A DNA stretch of 64,000 nt from Chondromyces crocatus (lineage in GTDB: Bacteria > Myxococcota_A > Polyangia > Polyangiales > Polyangiaceae): the NCBI RefSeq assembly GCF_001189295.1, contig NZ_CP012159.1, positions 5,534,525 through 5,598,524 of the forward strand, written 5' to 3'. The notes beneath the pieces were generated by a model. The model was not told where the DNA came from and searched no databases. It saw only the letters and a list, made by a program, of their open reading frames with translations. Of this stretch, positions 54,229 to 64,000 are shown in pieces. Numbering within the stretch: position 1 is the stretch's first letter; every line of letters begins with the position of its first letter. The translations under genes and the position numbers were made by a program.

Positions 54229-55098
54229 CTAGTACACGTCTCCCCGAGTTCCTCCCGGGTCGTGGTCGGGCGCGTCGGGGGCCGGCGTGATGTCCACGAT
54301 GAGCCCCGCGCTGGCCCACTGCGCGAACCATCGCTGCACGTGCTCGCCCAGCCGCGTGGCGTCGTCCTCGGTGGCGTGGTCCGCGATCTCTTCGCAAGCG
54401 GGGATCAGCGCGACGCCGCGGGCCAGGGCGGAGAGCAGCTGGTAGGCGAGGGGGTCGATCTCTTGCAGCCGGATCTGGAGGTCTCGCCGGAACAGAAGGA
54501 GGTGGACGTCGCGTGGCTCGGGGACGGCGAGCTCCCGTCCAGCGCGTGCGGCTTCACGGAGGGTGTGGACCGGGTAGGTGAGGCGAAATCGGCGGAGGAG
54601 GGGGTGGAGGACGACGCGGGCCGTGCTCCAGTCGTCCTCGGTCATCGCACCCAGGCGCGCCGGGTCGAGCGGCGGTGGCTCGGCGCCGTCGAAGAGATCG
54701 ATGTGGGCGTGCTCGAAGCGGCACAGCTCGCGGCAGAGGGCTTCCTGGTCCGGGGGGAAGTCGGGGTAGAGCTCTGCAAAGGGGACGATGTCGTCGCCGA
54801 GATCGCGCAGGGTGAAGCTCGCCGGTGGGTGCGCGGCGAGGTAGGCGCGGCAGAACGTCTCGAAGGCGTCGTCGCCGAGCAGGGCGCGCAGGCCAGGGTA
54901 GTCTTCTTGCAGCGAGCCGAGGTGGCGGAGCCAGAACTGGCGGCGGTAGATGTCGACCTGCGCGGCCGGTGTGAGGCGGCTGTTGCCGGCGACGTGCTCG
55001 GCGAGGTGCGCGGTGAGGGCGTCGTCGTCGGTGACGGACGTGTCCTTGCGGAACGCTCGAGAGAGCAGGGTCTGCAGGGCCTCAAGTCGCTCGGCCAC
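54229..55098 (-). CDS. DUF2063-family protein, BufC-like partner
   Basis: 289 aa from the GTG at 55098, with GAGGTGGAGC directly upstream; it overlaps the end of the DUF692 gene by 17 bp. The N-terminal ~100 residues carry the DUF2063 pattern (LTPAAQVDIYRRQFWLRHLGSLQEDYPGL, LRDLGDDIVPF). The C-terminal part (ARGVALIPACEEIADH...) is typical as well. In bufferin and related systems this protein helps the DUF692 enzyme find its precursor. Despite old database names, a DNA-binding role is unlikely in this context. Confidence 0.9.
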   Translation of the reverse strand: MAERLEALQTLLSRAFRKDTSVTDDDALTAHLAEHVAGNSRLTPAAQVDIYRRQFWLRHLGSLQEDYPGLRALLGDDAFETFCRAYLAAHPPASFTLRDLGDDIVPFAELYPDFPPDQEALCRELCRFEHAHIDLFDGAEPPPLDPARLGAMTEDDWSTARVVLHPLLRRFRLTYPVHTLREAARAGRELAVPEPRDVHLLLFRRDLQIRLQEIDPLAYQLLSALARGVALIPACEEIADHATEDDATRLGEHVQRWFAQWASAGLIVDITPAPDAPDHDPGGTRGDVY

Positions 55099-55942
55099 GC
55101 TCCACCTCGTCGCGGATCGCGCGCGCTTTCTCCGCCTCGGCGAGAAGGGCGTCGAAGGTCGGGATGTCCTCGTCCCACTCCACAAGCGTGGAGACGGGGC
55201 CCACGCGTTCGCACGCGCGGCGGTACAGCGCCCAGACGGGATCGATGATCTCGGCGCTGTGGGTGTCGATGATGTACTCGCCGTAGTTGGTGTGGCCGGC
55301 GAGGTGCATCTGCGCGACCCGGTGCGCCGGGATCCCGTCCACGTATTCGGCGGGATCGAAGCCGTGGTTGTAGCTGGAGACGTAGATGTTGTTCACGTCG
55401 AGCAAGAGGCCGCAGTCGGCCTCGTCGACGATGGCGGAGACGAAGGCCCACTCCGTCATCTCGCTCGCGGTGTAGGTCATGTAGCTGGAGACGTTCTCGA
55501 GGAGGAGCGGCACCTCGAGGAAGTCCTGCACCTCGCGCGCACGGGTGGCGACGTGCCGGATCACCTCCTCGGTGTAGGGGAGGGGCAAGAGGTCGTGGAG
55601 GTCCACGCCGTGGGCGCGGGTCCAGCAGAGGTGGTCGCTGACCCAGGGCGAGCCGGTGCGGCGGAGCAGCGTCTTGAGCCGCTGCAGGTAGTCGCGGTCG
55701 AGGGGCTCGGTGCCGCCGATGCACAGCGAGACGCCGTGCTGGATGAGGCGGTAGTCGCAGGCGAGGACCCGATCGAGGTTCACCATCGGGCGACCCCCCG
55801 GGACCATGTAGTTCTCGCTGATGATCTCGAACCAGTCGACCTGGGGCCGGTTCGTGAGGACGTGCTCGTGGTGCTTGCGCCGCAAGCCGACGCCGATCCC
55901 GAGATCGGGGAGGCCGAGCCGAGGGCGAGGGGAAGGAGGCAT
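55082..55942 (-). CDS. DUF692 multinuclear iron enzyme (MNIO), BufB-like
   Basis: 286 aa from the ATG at 55942, with GGAAGGAGGC-like purine context on the coding strand weak; the low-complexity frame upstream is shadow. DUF692 marks: GIGVGLRRKH, FEIISENYM, VSDHLCWTRAHG, LLLENVSSY, LLLDVNNIYVSSYNHG, MHLAGHTNYGEYIIDTHS and VEWDEDIPTF. These hold the His/Asp/Glu ligands of the TIM-barrel iron cluster. Family members (MbnB, BufB, HvfB and others) oxidise cysteine residues in ribosomal peptides to oxazolone/thioamide or thiooxazole products. The likely substrate is the small Cys-rich protein encoded 76 bp upstream. Confidence 0.95.
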   Translation of the reverse strand: MPPSPRPRLGLPDLGIGVGLRRKHHEHVLTNRPQVDWFEIISENYMVPGGRPMVNLDRVLACDYRLIQHGVSLCIGGTEPLDRDYLQRLKTLLRRTGSPWVSDHLCWTRAHGVDLHDLLPLPYTEEVIRHVATRAREVQDFLEVPLLLENVSSYMTYTASEMTEWAFVSAIVDEADCGLLLDVNNIYVSSYNHGFDPAEYVDGIPAHRVAQMHLAGHTNYGEYIIDTHSAEIIDPVWALYRRACERVGPVSTLVEWDEDIPTFDALLAEAEKARAIRDEVERGRAT

Positions 55943-56018
55943 CGCTACCACCGGGCAGGGACGCCCGCGAGGAGACCCGATGGAGAGGCCCACCCCGGTG
56001 TCGGGGCGGGCCGCTGGA

Positions 56019-56279
56019 TCACTTGGCGCCGCTGCAGCCGTTCTTGGCGCTGCAGCCGCCCTTTTCGCCGTCCTTGGCGCCGCTGCAGCCGGCCTTCTCC
56101 TCGCCTTCCTTGGCGCCGCTGCAGCCAGCCTTCTCGCCGCCCTCGGCAGCCGGCGCGTCGGCGGCGGCGGGGGCCTCCGGCGTCTCCGCCGGCGGAGCCG
56201 AACCACCACACGCGGCGAGCCCTGCCACGAGGCCCGAGATCGCCGTGAACGCCAACGTCTTGCCCATCTTCGTCGCCAT
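56019..56279 (-). CDS. Small Cys-rich precursor, DUF2282/bufferin-like, lipoprotein-like
   Basis: 86 aa from the ATG at 56279, with GGAGG ~7 bp upstream; the frame from 56321 is not needed. The N-terminus has a Lys-containing start, a hydrophobic core and AACGG with Cys24 in a good lipobox. A Pro/Ala/Glu-rich linker follows. The last ~35 residues repeat KAGCSGAK twice, then GGCSAK and NGCSGAK, so four Cys sit in a GCS context. It is the first gene of the operon with DUF692 and DUF2063 genes next, the order of bufferin-type RiPP clusters. Known copper-bufferins use EGKCG-type motifs; GCS(G)AK is a variant. I infer it is the modified substrate and may bind a metal at the cell envelope. Confidence 0.82.
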   Translation of the reverse strand: MATKMGKTLAFTAISGLVAGLAACGGSAPPAETPEAPAAADAPAAEGGEKAGCSGAKEGEEKAGCSGAKDGEKGGCSAKNGCSGAK

Positions 56280-56515
56280 CGATACCTCCAAGGAGTGTTC
56301 TCTCACCGGACCCGCGCTCATGCCGTAGCGGCGCTGCGCAGGGCGGACCGGATGTCGCGCCCTCCACCCACGGGCGTGCGCTCCATCGAGCGCGCCGATT
56401 CAAGCACCTTCGGCCCCTGCTTGACCACCGTTCTGGACGCCACGTCGGTCGACGACGGCAGGGGCTTTCCAGCTTGGGCCGGGTCCTGCACGCTCTCCAT
56501 CCCGGGGAGGGCGCT

Positions 56516-57541
56516 TTGACGCGGTGCGTGCTTCTGGTCGTCCGAGGGAAAACTGGTGGGCTGGCCCTCCTCGCCGGGGTGGTCTCCTGCGGGATCGGCG
56601 TGGCCTCCTGCGGTGCTGCGACGCCGCGCGCCGAGCTTCCCGGCGACGCGCCCTTGACCGAGATCGCGGCGGAGCTGGAGGCGCTGGGCGAGCCGTTGCC
56701 GCCACGCAGCCGCGTCACCTTCCGCGAGGTCCTCGCCGACACGTTGAGCAAGGATGCCCATCTGTGCCGGCCTTCGGCGCGGGAGGTGCTGCTCGGCGAT
56801 GCGCCCGAGGGGGAGCGGCACATCGTGGGCATGATGCCGCACTACGGGCTGTTCATGGGGCCGATGAGCTACCTGATCCGCCGTCGGGCGCGCGCCTGGG
56901 AGGTCGAGGTCCGCATCGCCGTGACGCCGCCATCGGCCTCGCGGCTGGAACTTCCCGACTGCGGGCTCCAGGAGGAACCAGGGGCGCGTGAGGCGATGCT
57001 GGTGTGCCGCGGGACGCCGTACGCGCGGTCGGGATCGACCGACGCTTGTCCGGGCTCGGGGGAGTTCGCGGCGCGCGCCACACCGGAGGTGATCTCCGCC
57101 TTGCTCGCGCGCTGGTCGCGTGAAGCCGAGCGGTACTGGAATCGTGACGCCGCAGCGTTCGGCCTGCCGATCACTTACGATTTCGAGTTCGTGCTGGCCA
57201 GCGAGGCGAGGGCGCGAGGGCTCCGCGTCGATCTCGACGTGCCGCTGTCGGCCACCTGCGGCCGTACTCCCTATTTTTCGGCGATGCGCAGCGGCTGGTC
57301 GCTGCCGGTGGTGGCGCACGAGGTCGGCCACGTGATGGGCTTGCTCGACGAGTACGAGTCGCTCTCGGGCATCGTGGCCTTCTACCCGAAGACTCCGTTC
57401 GCTGGCGCCGAGATCAGCCGGATGGGCCTCTCGATGAGGGAACACACGCGCGTGCTTCCGTTGCATCATTACCTCGTGCTTCGGCGTTATTTCTGCAGCG
57501 AGCCGGGGACCATGGATCCTTACGCTCACGTGGTCCGCTGA
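56516..57541 (+). CDS. Exported metalloprotease-like protein
   Basis: 341 aa from the TTG at 56516, chosen for GGGGAGGG ~5 bp upstream; a TTG at 56474 or GTG at 56525 are alternatives. The N-terminal ~40 residues are hydrophobic with ASCG, a weak lipobox. Zinc motif VVAHEVGHVMGLLDEY has His268, His272 and a Gly-Leu turn before Asp, i.e. HExxHxxGxxD, as in metzincin-like or related exported peptidases. A Met in SRMGLSMRE after the motif may be the Met-turn. The rest of the chain is unrecognised. It is divergent from the bufferin-like operon. It is probably periplasmic or lipid-anchored. Substrate unknown. Confidence 0.8.
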   Translation: MTRCVLLVVRGKTGGLALLAGVVSCGIGVASCGAATPRAELPGDAPLTEIAAELEALGEPLPPRSRVTFREVLADTLSKDAHLCRPSAREVLLGDAPEGERHIVGMMPHYGLFMGPMSYLIRRRARAWEVEVRIAVTPPSASRLELPDCGLQEEPGAREAMLVCRGTPYARSGSTDACPGSGEFAARATPEVISALLARWSREAERYWNRDAAAFGLPITYDFEFVLASEARARGLRVDLDVPLSATCGRTPYFSAMRSGWSLPVVAHEVGHVMGLLDEYESLSGIVAFYPKTPFAGAEISRMGLSMREHTRVLPLHHYLVLRRYFCSEPGTMDPYAHVVR

Positions 57542-57590
57542 TGGTCGAGGTCATCCCCTCTGTCCTCGCATCGGGGGGTGCTCGTTGAGC

Positions 57591-58625
57591 ATGCGCCGCG
57601 CTGACCGTGCGTCATGGTGTCTGCTCGCGGTGCTCGCCGTGGGGGGCGCACTCTCCGGGTGTCAGTGTGCTCCAGGCGCGGAACTCGGTGAGGACGCGGG
57701 CGCCGACGCCGTGGATGCGGCGGAGGTGGACGCCGCGGAGCGCGAGGACGCGCCGCTCGACGATGCCGGCTTCGCCGAGGATCTCTTGCCACCGCCGCCA
57801 CCGCCGGAGCGCCGCTGCCCGCCGGAGATGGTCCGCGTCGCCCGTAGCTTCTGCGTCGATCGCTTCGAGGCGTCGCTGGTGGACGTCGAGACGGGCTCGG
57901 CGCTCTCGCCCTACTACCCGCCCTCGCGGCGTCAGGCGACCTCGATCGAGAAGCTCTGGCAGAAGCAGCGCCTGGAGATGGGCGACGAGGAGGCGCAGGC
58001 CATGGCGTTGCCGCTGCTCCCGGCGTTCCAGCGGCAGCGCGACGTGGAGGCGCGCGCCGTGTCGCGCAAAGGGGTGGTCCCGCAGGGCTACACCAGCGGA
58101 GAGAAGGCGGAACTCGCCTGCAAGAACGCGGGCAAGCGACTGTGCTCGCTGGTGGAGTGGAGGACGGCCTGCATGGGGGAGGAGCAGCTCCAGTTCCCGT
58201 ACGGTCCGAAGTACCAGGGGGGGAAGTGCAACGTCTTCCGGGAGACGCACCCGGCGCTGGTGCTGCACGACGACATGAGCCGCGGGCACAGCGATCCGCG
58301 CCTGAACCAGGTCAAGCACAAGGGGCGCCCGCTCTTGCGGCGTACGGGGGAGACGTCGACCTGCATGAGCACCTGGGAGGACGACGCCATCGCCGACATG
58401 GTCGGCAACCTCGACGAGTGGGTCGCCGACGAGGCCGGCACGTTCGTCGGTGGTTTCTACGCGCGGTCGACGCGCGATGGCTGCATGTCCACGGTGACCG
58501 CCCACACCTTCGAATACTTCGACTACTCGACGGGGATCCGCTGCTGCATGGATCTGCCGGAGGCGCGGCCCGGCGTGCCCTCGCGTGCTGGATCGAGTCG
58601 CGATGGAGCGGACGAGGCCCGCTGA
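57591..58625 (+). CDS. Lipoprotein with formylglycine-generating-enzyme (SUMF1)-like domain
   Basis: 344 aa from the ATG at 57591 (a TTG at 57585 is possible; GGGGGGTG lies upstream). The lipobox is LSGC (~24). An Asp/Glu/Ala-rich acidic linker with a Pro run (~30-75) follows, then an FGE-sulfatase fold: MVRVARSFCVDRFEAS, GKRLCSLVEWRTAC (the typical RLPTEAEWE region is diverged), DMVGNLDEWVAD and a C-terminal GIRCC. Members of this superfamily act as oxidases on Cys or as sugar/ligand-binding surface modules. The catalytic Cys pair of true FGE is not clearly conserved, so a binding role is more likely. It is between two exported hydrolases on the same strand. Confidence 0.85.
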   Translation: MRRADRASWCLLAVLAVGGALSGCQCAPGAELGEDAGADAVDAAEVDAAEREDAPLDDAGFAEDLLPPPPPPERRCPPEMVRVARSFCVDRFEASLVDVETGSALSPYYPPSRRQATSIEKLWQKQRLEMGDEEAQAMALPLLPAFQRQRDVEARAVSRKGVVPQGYTSGEKAELACKNAGKRLCSLVEWRTACMGEEQLQFPYGPKYQGGKCNVFRETHPALVLHDDMSRGHSDPRLNQVKHKGRPLLRRTGETSTCMSTWEDDAIADMVGNLDEWVADEAGTFVGGFYARSTRDGCMSTVTAHTFEYFDYSTGIRCCMDLPEARPGVPSRAGSSRDGADEAR

Positions 58626-58754
58626 GTCCGAGCGTCGACGACGACCTCGCGGGGACGAGCGAGGGCGACCCTGGGAGAGAGCGGACCGGGAGCTGCGTGG
58701 ATCCTGTACGCTCGGCTGCGACGCGGTCCATCGCGCTTTTCTGGAGTCTCGGCC

Positions 58755-61499
<2,745 letters not shown>

Positions 61500-61837
61500 G
61501 CGCTGCCAGCGTTCTTGCGGTGTGATCCTCTGATCCCGCATCGATCAATCGATCGATTTCGAGACCACGGGCACCTGTGCGTCCGTGTGCGGGAGGACAT
61601 GAACAACGTTTACTCGGTCCGCCCGATAGACTAGGTGGCAACACAACGCGGGTCCGGTAGCGCGTCTCGAGCGCTCCGCGAGTTCATGGTCGCTCTCCCG
61701 AGCCCCACACCCGAGGCTCACGTCGCATGTCTCTGACTCCTGTTCGATCGAGCTGCATCGTGAACTGAAGGAGGGGCGGACTCGCTGGGAGCCTGCGCAG
61801 GCGGGCTCCGGGTGAGCCAGTTTCACGTTCCTGCTCA
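61500..61837. other. 338-bp intergenic region, no gene seen
   Basis: It contains a cluster of GATC/ATCGAT motifs at ~61540-61560 (ATCGATCAATCGATCGAT) and an AT-richer stretch around 61600-61640 (GTTTACTC...TAGACTAGG) that could hold the promoter for the ABC transporter pair. Nothing here reaches good support. Confidence 0.3.
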
Positions 61838-63499
61838 ATGAACATCATCGAGCTCATCTCCGAGGAAGCCCACGAGGCACGCGACCGCATTCTCATCGCC
61901 GCGAGCGTCGCAGGCGTGGCCAACGCGGCGACGGTGGCGCTGGCCAACTCCATCGTCCAGAGGACGGACGGCGGCGCCACGCTCGCCGACTGCGGGCTCT
62001 TCGTCGTGCTGATCGCCGTCTACGTCCTCTGCTCCAGGTTCACGTGCCATCGCGTTTCCGGGACGATCGAGGACGCGCTCCACACCATCAAGGTGAGGAT
62101 CCTCGAGAAGATCGAGCGCGCGAGCTACGAGAGCATCGAGCGGATCGGGACCGCCGAGATCTACGACCGGATCACGACCAACGTCTCGAAGATCTCCGGC
62201 TCGGCGACACTGATAGCCAACCTGCTCCAGTCGCTCTTCATGTCCGTCGCGGCGGGGCTGTACGTCGCTTCGCTCTCCCTGCCGGCCTTCACCTTGCTCG
62301 TCGTCCTCCTCGGCGGCGGGATCACGCTTTTCTACCTCAAGGCCCAGGACGTGACCGGGGATCTCCAGCGTGCGGCGACCATCCGCCTGGGGTTCTTCGA
62401 CCGGCTCACCGATCTCTTCAAAGGCTTCAAGGAGGTCAAGCTGAGCCGCCGGCGCGGGCAAGAGCTTCGCGAGGACATCCGCGACACCTCGGGCGCGCTG
62501 CGGAACGTGGCGACGAGGTCGGGCAACGCCTTCCACGATCACTGGCTCTTCGCGCAGTGCAACCTTTACGTGGCGCTCGCGGCCATCATCTTCGTGCTGC
62601 CCCAGCACGTCGAGGTGGCTGTAACGACGGAGCGCTTGCTCCTCGGAGGCGTCCTCTTCGCCTGGGGACCCATCGTCACCTGCATTGCAGGCTTCCCCGC
62701 CTACATCGAGTCGAACGTCGCCCTGGGCAACATCGACGGGCTGGAGAAGAAGCTCGACGCCGCAGTGCTGGAGTGTGAGGGCGACGATCCCTGGGAGGGG
62801 AAGCTGACGGAGGGCATCGTGGTCAAGGACCTCGCGTACACCTATGCGTCGGAGGACGCTCGGGAGGCCTTCCACATCGGCCCGATCGACCTCGACCTCG
62901 CCGCAGGGGAGATCGTCTTCGTCGTCGGCGGGAACGGCAGTGGCAAGTCGACCTTTCTCAAGGTGCTCACTGGCCTCTACCCACCGAGCGCCGGCATGCT
63001 GAGCGTGGATGGGTTCGAGGTCACGCCGGAGCGGGCCGCCGCCTACCGCGAGCTCATCACTGCGATCTACTCGGACTTCCACATCTTCTCCCGGCTGTAT
63101 GGCCTGCTCGGTGTGTCCGAGGCGGCGGTGCGCCCGCTGCTCGAGCAGATGCAGATCGAGGACAAGACCTCCTTCGAGGGCGACCGCTTCACGCGGACCA
63201 ACCTGTCGACGGGGCAGCGAAAGCGCCTCGCGATGATCGTGGCCCTCCTGGAGGACCGACCGATCTGCATCTTCGACGAATGGGCGGCTGACCAGGACCC
63301 CGAGTTCCGCCGGTATTTCTATGAAGAGCTTCTCCCGTCCTTGAAGCGGCGAGGCAAGACGGTCATCGCCGTGAGCCACGACGACCGCTACTTCGACTGT
63401 GCCGACCGCGTCGTGACCATGGAGTACGGGAAGGTCCGTTCGATCGTGCCGGGCCAGGCGCTTCAGCGCCGCCCAGGCGAAACCCACGGGGTCGCATGA
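61838..63499 (+). CDS. Cyclic peptide export ABC transporter (SyrD/PvdE-like), fused membrane and ATPase domains
   Basis: 553 aa from the ATG at 61838. About six hydrophobic segments in residues ~15-300 form the membrane domain. The ATPase has Walker A GGNGSGKST (364-372), signature LSTGQRKRLA, Walker B ICIFDEWAADQD and H-loop AVSHDD. The DEWAADQDPxFRxxFYxELLP stretch is typical of the SyrD/PvdE-type cyclic peptide exporter family, which works as a homo- or heterodimer. No biosynthetic NRPS gene lies in the window, but one may be just beyond the right edge. A second, related transporter starts 28 bp downstream. Confidence 0.93.
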   Translation: MNIIELISEEAHEARDRILIAASVAGVANAATVALANSIVQRTDGGATLADCGLFVVLIAVYVLCSRFTCHRVSGTIEDALHTIKVRILEKIERASYESIERIGTAEIYDRITTNVSKISGSATLIANLLQSLFMSVAAGLYVASLSLPAFTLLVVLLGGGITLFYLKAQDVTGDLQRAATIRLGFFDRLTDLFKGFKEVKLSRRRGQELREDIRDTSGALRNVATRSGNAFHDHWLFAQCNLYVALAAIIFVLPQHVEVAVTTERLLLGGVLFAWGPIVTCIAGFPAYIESNVALGNIDGLEKKLDAAVLECEGDDPWEGKLTEGIVVKDLAYTYASEDAREAFHIGPIDLDLAAGEIVFVVGGNGSGKSTFLKVLTGLYPPSAGMLSVDGFEVTPERAAAYRELITAIYSDFHIFSRLYGLLGVSEAAVRPLLEQMQIEDKTSFEGDRFTRTNLSTGQRKRLAMIVALLEDRPICIFDEWAADQDPEFRRYFYEELLPSLKRRGKTVIAVSHDDRYFDCADRVVTMEYGKVRSIVPGQALQRRPGETHGVA

Positions 63500-63527
63500 A
63501 GACGGCGCTCCCTCCGGTCGTCCGGCC

Positions 63528-64000
63528 ATGACCCTCATCGAGCTCGTCACCCAGGAAGCCGCGCCGGAGCGCCGCAAGATCCTCGTCGCGGCCGGCGTCA
63601 GCGGCGTCGCCAACACGATCGTCATGGGCCTGGTCAACCAGATCACCCAGACGGACGCGGCCGAGACGAGCGCCCGGACCTTCGTCATGTTCGGCCTCGC
63701 CGTCGCCATCTACGTGGTCGGCGCCAGGAACATCTACCACCGCATGACCACGGTCCTCGAGAGCGCTCTGCACCGGGTCAAGACGAGGATCGTCGCCAAG
63801 GTCGAGCAGGCGGACATGGAGAAACTCGAGCGGATCGGGACGGCCGAGATCTACGATCGCATCACCGACAACGTGGCGGTGGTCTCGGAGTCGGCGGGAC
63901 GGCTGGCGTTCTTCCTGCAGTCGGTGTGCATCATCGTCGCGAGCACGCTGTACCTCGCCTCCCTGTCGCTGCCGGCGTTCTGCGCCATCTCGCTCCTGAT
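63528..64000 (+). CDS. Second cyclic-peptide-exporter type ABC protein, partial
   Basis: The gene is cut by the right edge; about 157 residues are present. I read it directly from the ATG at 63528. The N-terminus (MTLIELVTQEAAPERRKILV) and the RIGTAEIYDRIT segment closely match the preceding transporter (which has MNIIELISEEAHEARDRILI and the same RIGTAEIYDRIT). Only membrane-domain sequence is visible so far. The two genes are tandem paralogues 28 bp apart, so their products may form a heterodimer. Confidence 0.88.
   Translation, partial: MTLIELVTQEAAPERRKILVAAGVSGVANTIVMGLVNQITQTDAAETSARTFVMFGLAVAIYVVGARNIYHRMTTVLESALHRVKTRIVAKVEQADMEKLERIGTAEIYDRITDNVAVVSESAGRLAFFLQSVCIIVASTLYLASLSLPAFCAISLL

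Noticed and set aside
54229-55098. DNA-binding protein (old DUF2063 label)
   Set aside because: Its place beside DUF692 and a Cys-rich precursor fits a peptide-binding partner better.

Overview
The window is GC-rich DNA from a large-genome delta-type bacterium. The best guess is a myxobacterium of the Polyangiales (Sorangium, Polyangium or Chondromyces type). The grounds are gene content: secreted Cys-rich and thrombospondin-type-3 proteins with a C-terminal membrane/Arg sorting tail (MYXO-CTERM style), a Ser/Thr kinase fused to an AAA ATPase, an FHA-type sigma-54 activator, many lipoproteins, and third codon positions that are almost all G or C. No rRNA, tRNA, CRISPR array, transposase or integrase was seen.

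Layout. (a) Positions 1-5721, minus strand: three tandem paralogous secreted Cys-rich/TSP3 proteins, the first cut by the window edge. (b) 5867-12758: an FHA sigma-54 activator, a Gly-rich lipoprotein followed by a 42-bp tandem repeat, a phased array of TGGCCA palindromes, and a kinase-AAA-TPR signalling protein. (c) 12884-30575, nine genes all on the plus strand: a 214-aa protein, YcaO, TfuA, an unrecognised protein with a possible winged helix, a STAND-like/HerA double ATPase, a STAND NTPase with WD40 repeats and a C-terminal EAD1, an EAD1-trypsin-like protease, an Mre11/SbcD-like phosphoesterase and a Rad50/SbcC/YhaN-like ATPase. A bidirectional terminator hairpin closes this block. It is the best candidate for a novel system, probably NTPase-centred conflict or defence, possibly with peptide-backbone modification. 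(d) 30624-37869: GAF sensor with a coupled 65-aa gene, GH1 glycosidase, alpha/beta hydrolase, lipoprotein, dUTPase, M50 site-2 protease and SGNH hydrolase. (e) 37870-44048: a repeat-rich gap (31-bp inverted repeat, fourteen 21-bp units), AraC regulator, large unknown protein, HAD phosphatase and SDR. (f) 44075-52436: two giant convergent surface proteins. (g) 52573-56279, minus strand: a bufferin-like operon (DUF2282-like precursor, DUF692 MNIO enzyme, DUF2063 partner, YjbQ, Cys-rich protein, PlsC acyltransferase). (h) 56516-61499: secreted metalloprotease-like, FGE/SUMF1-like and subtilisin-like proteins. (i) 61838-64000: two tandem cyclic-peptide-exporter type ABC proteins, the second cut by the window edge.

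How they work together. Region (c) joins sensing ATPases (WD40-STAND, STAND-HerA), a protease effector recruited through matching EAD1 domains, and a DNA end-processing pair. The first four genes are tightly spaced or overlap, and so are the last two. Region (g) is a compact operon in which a Cys-rich lipoprotein-like peptide is the expected substrate of an iron-dependent modifying enzyme. Between genes the chromosome carries several unrelated short tandem repeats, some sharing a GCGTGAGCC core.
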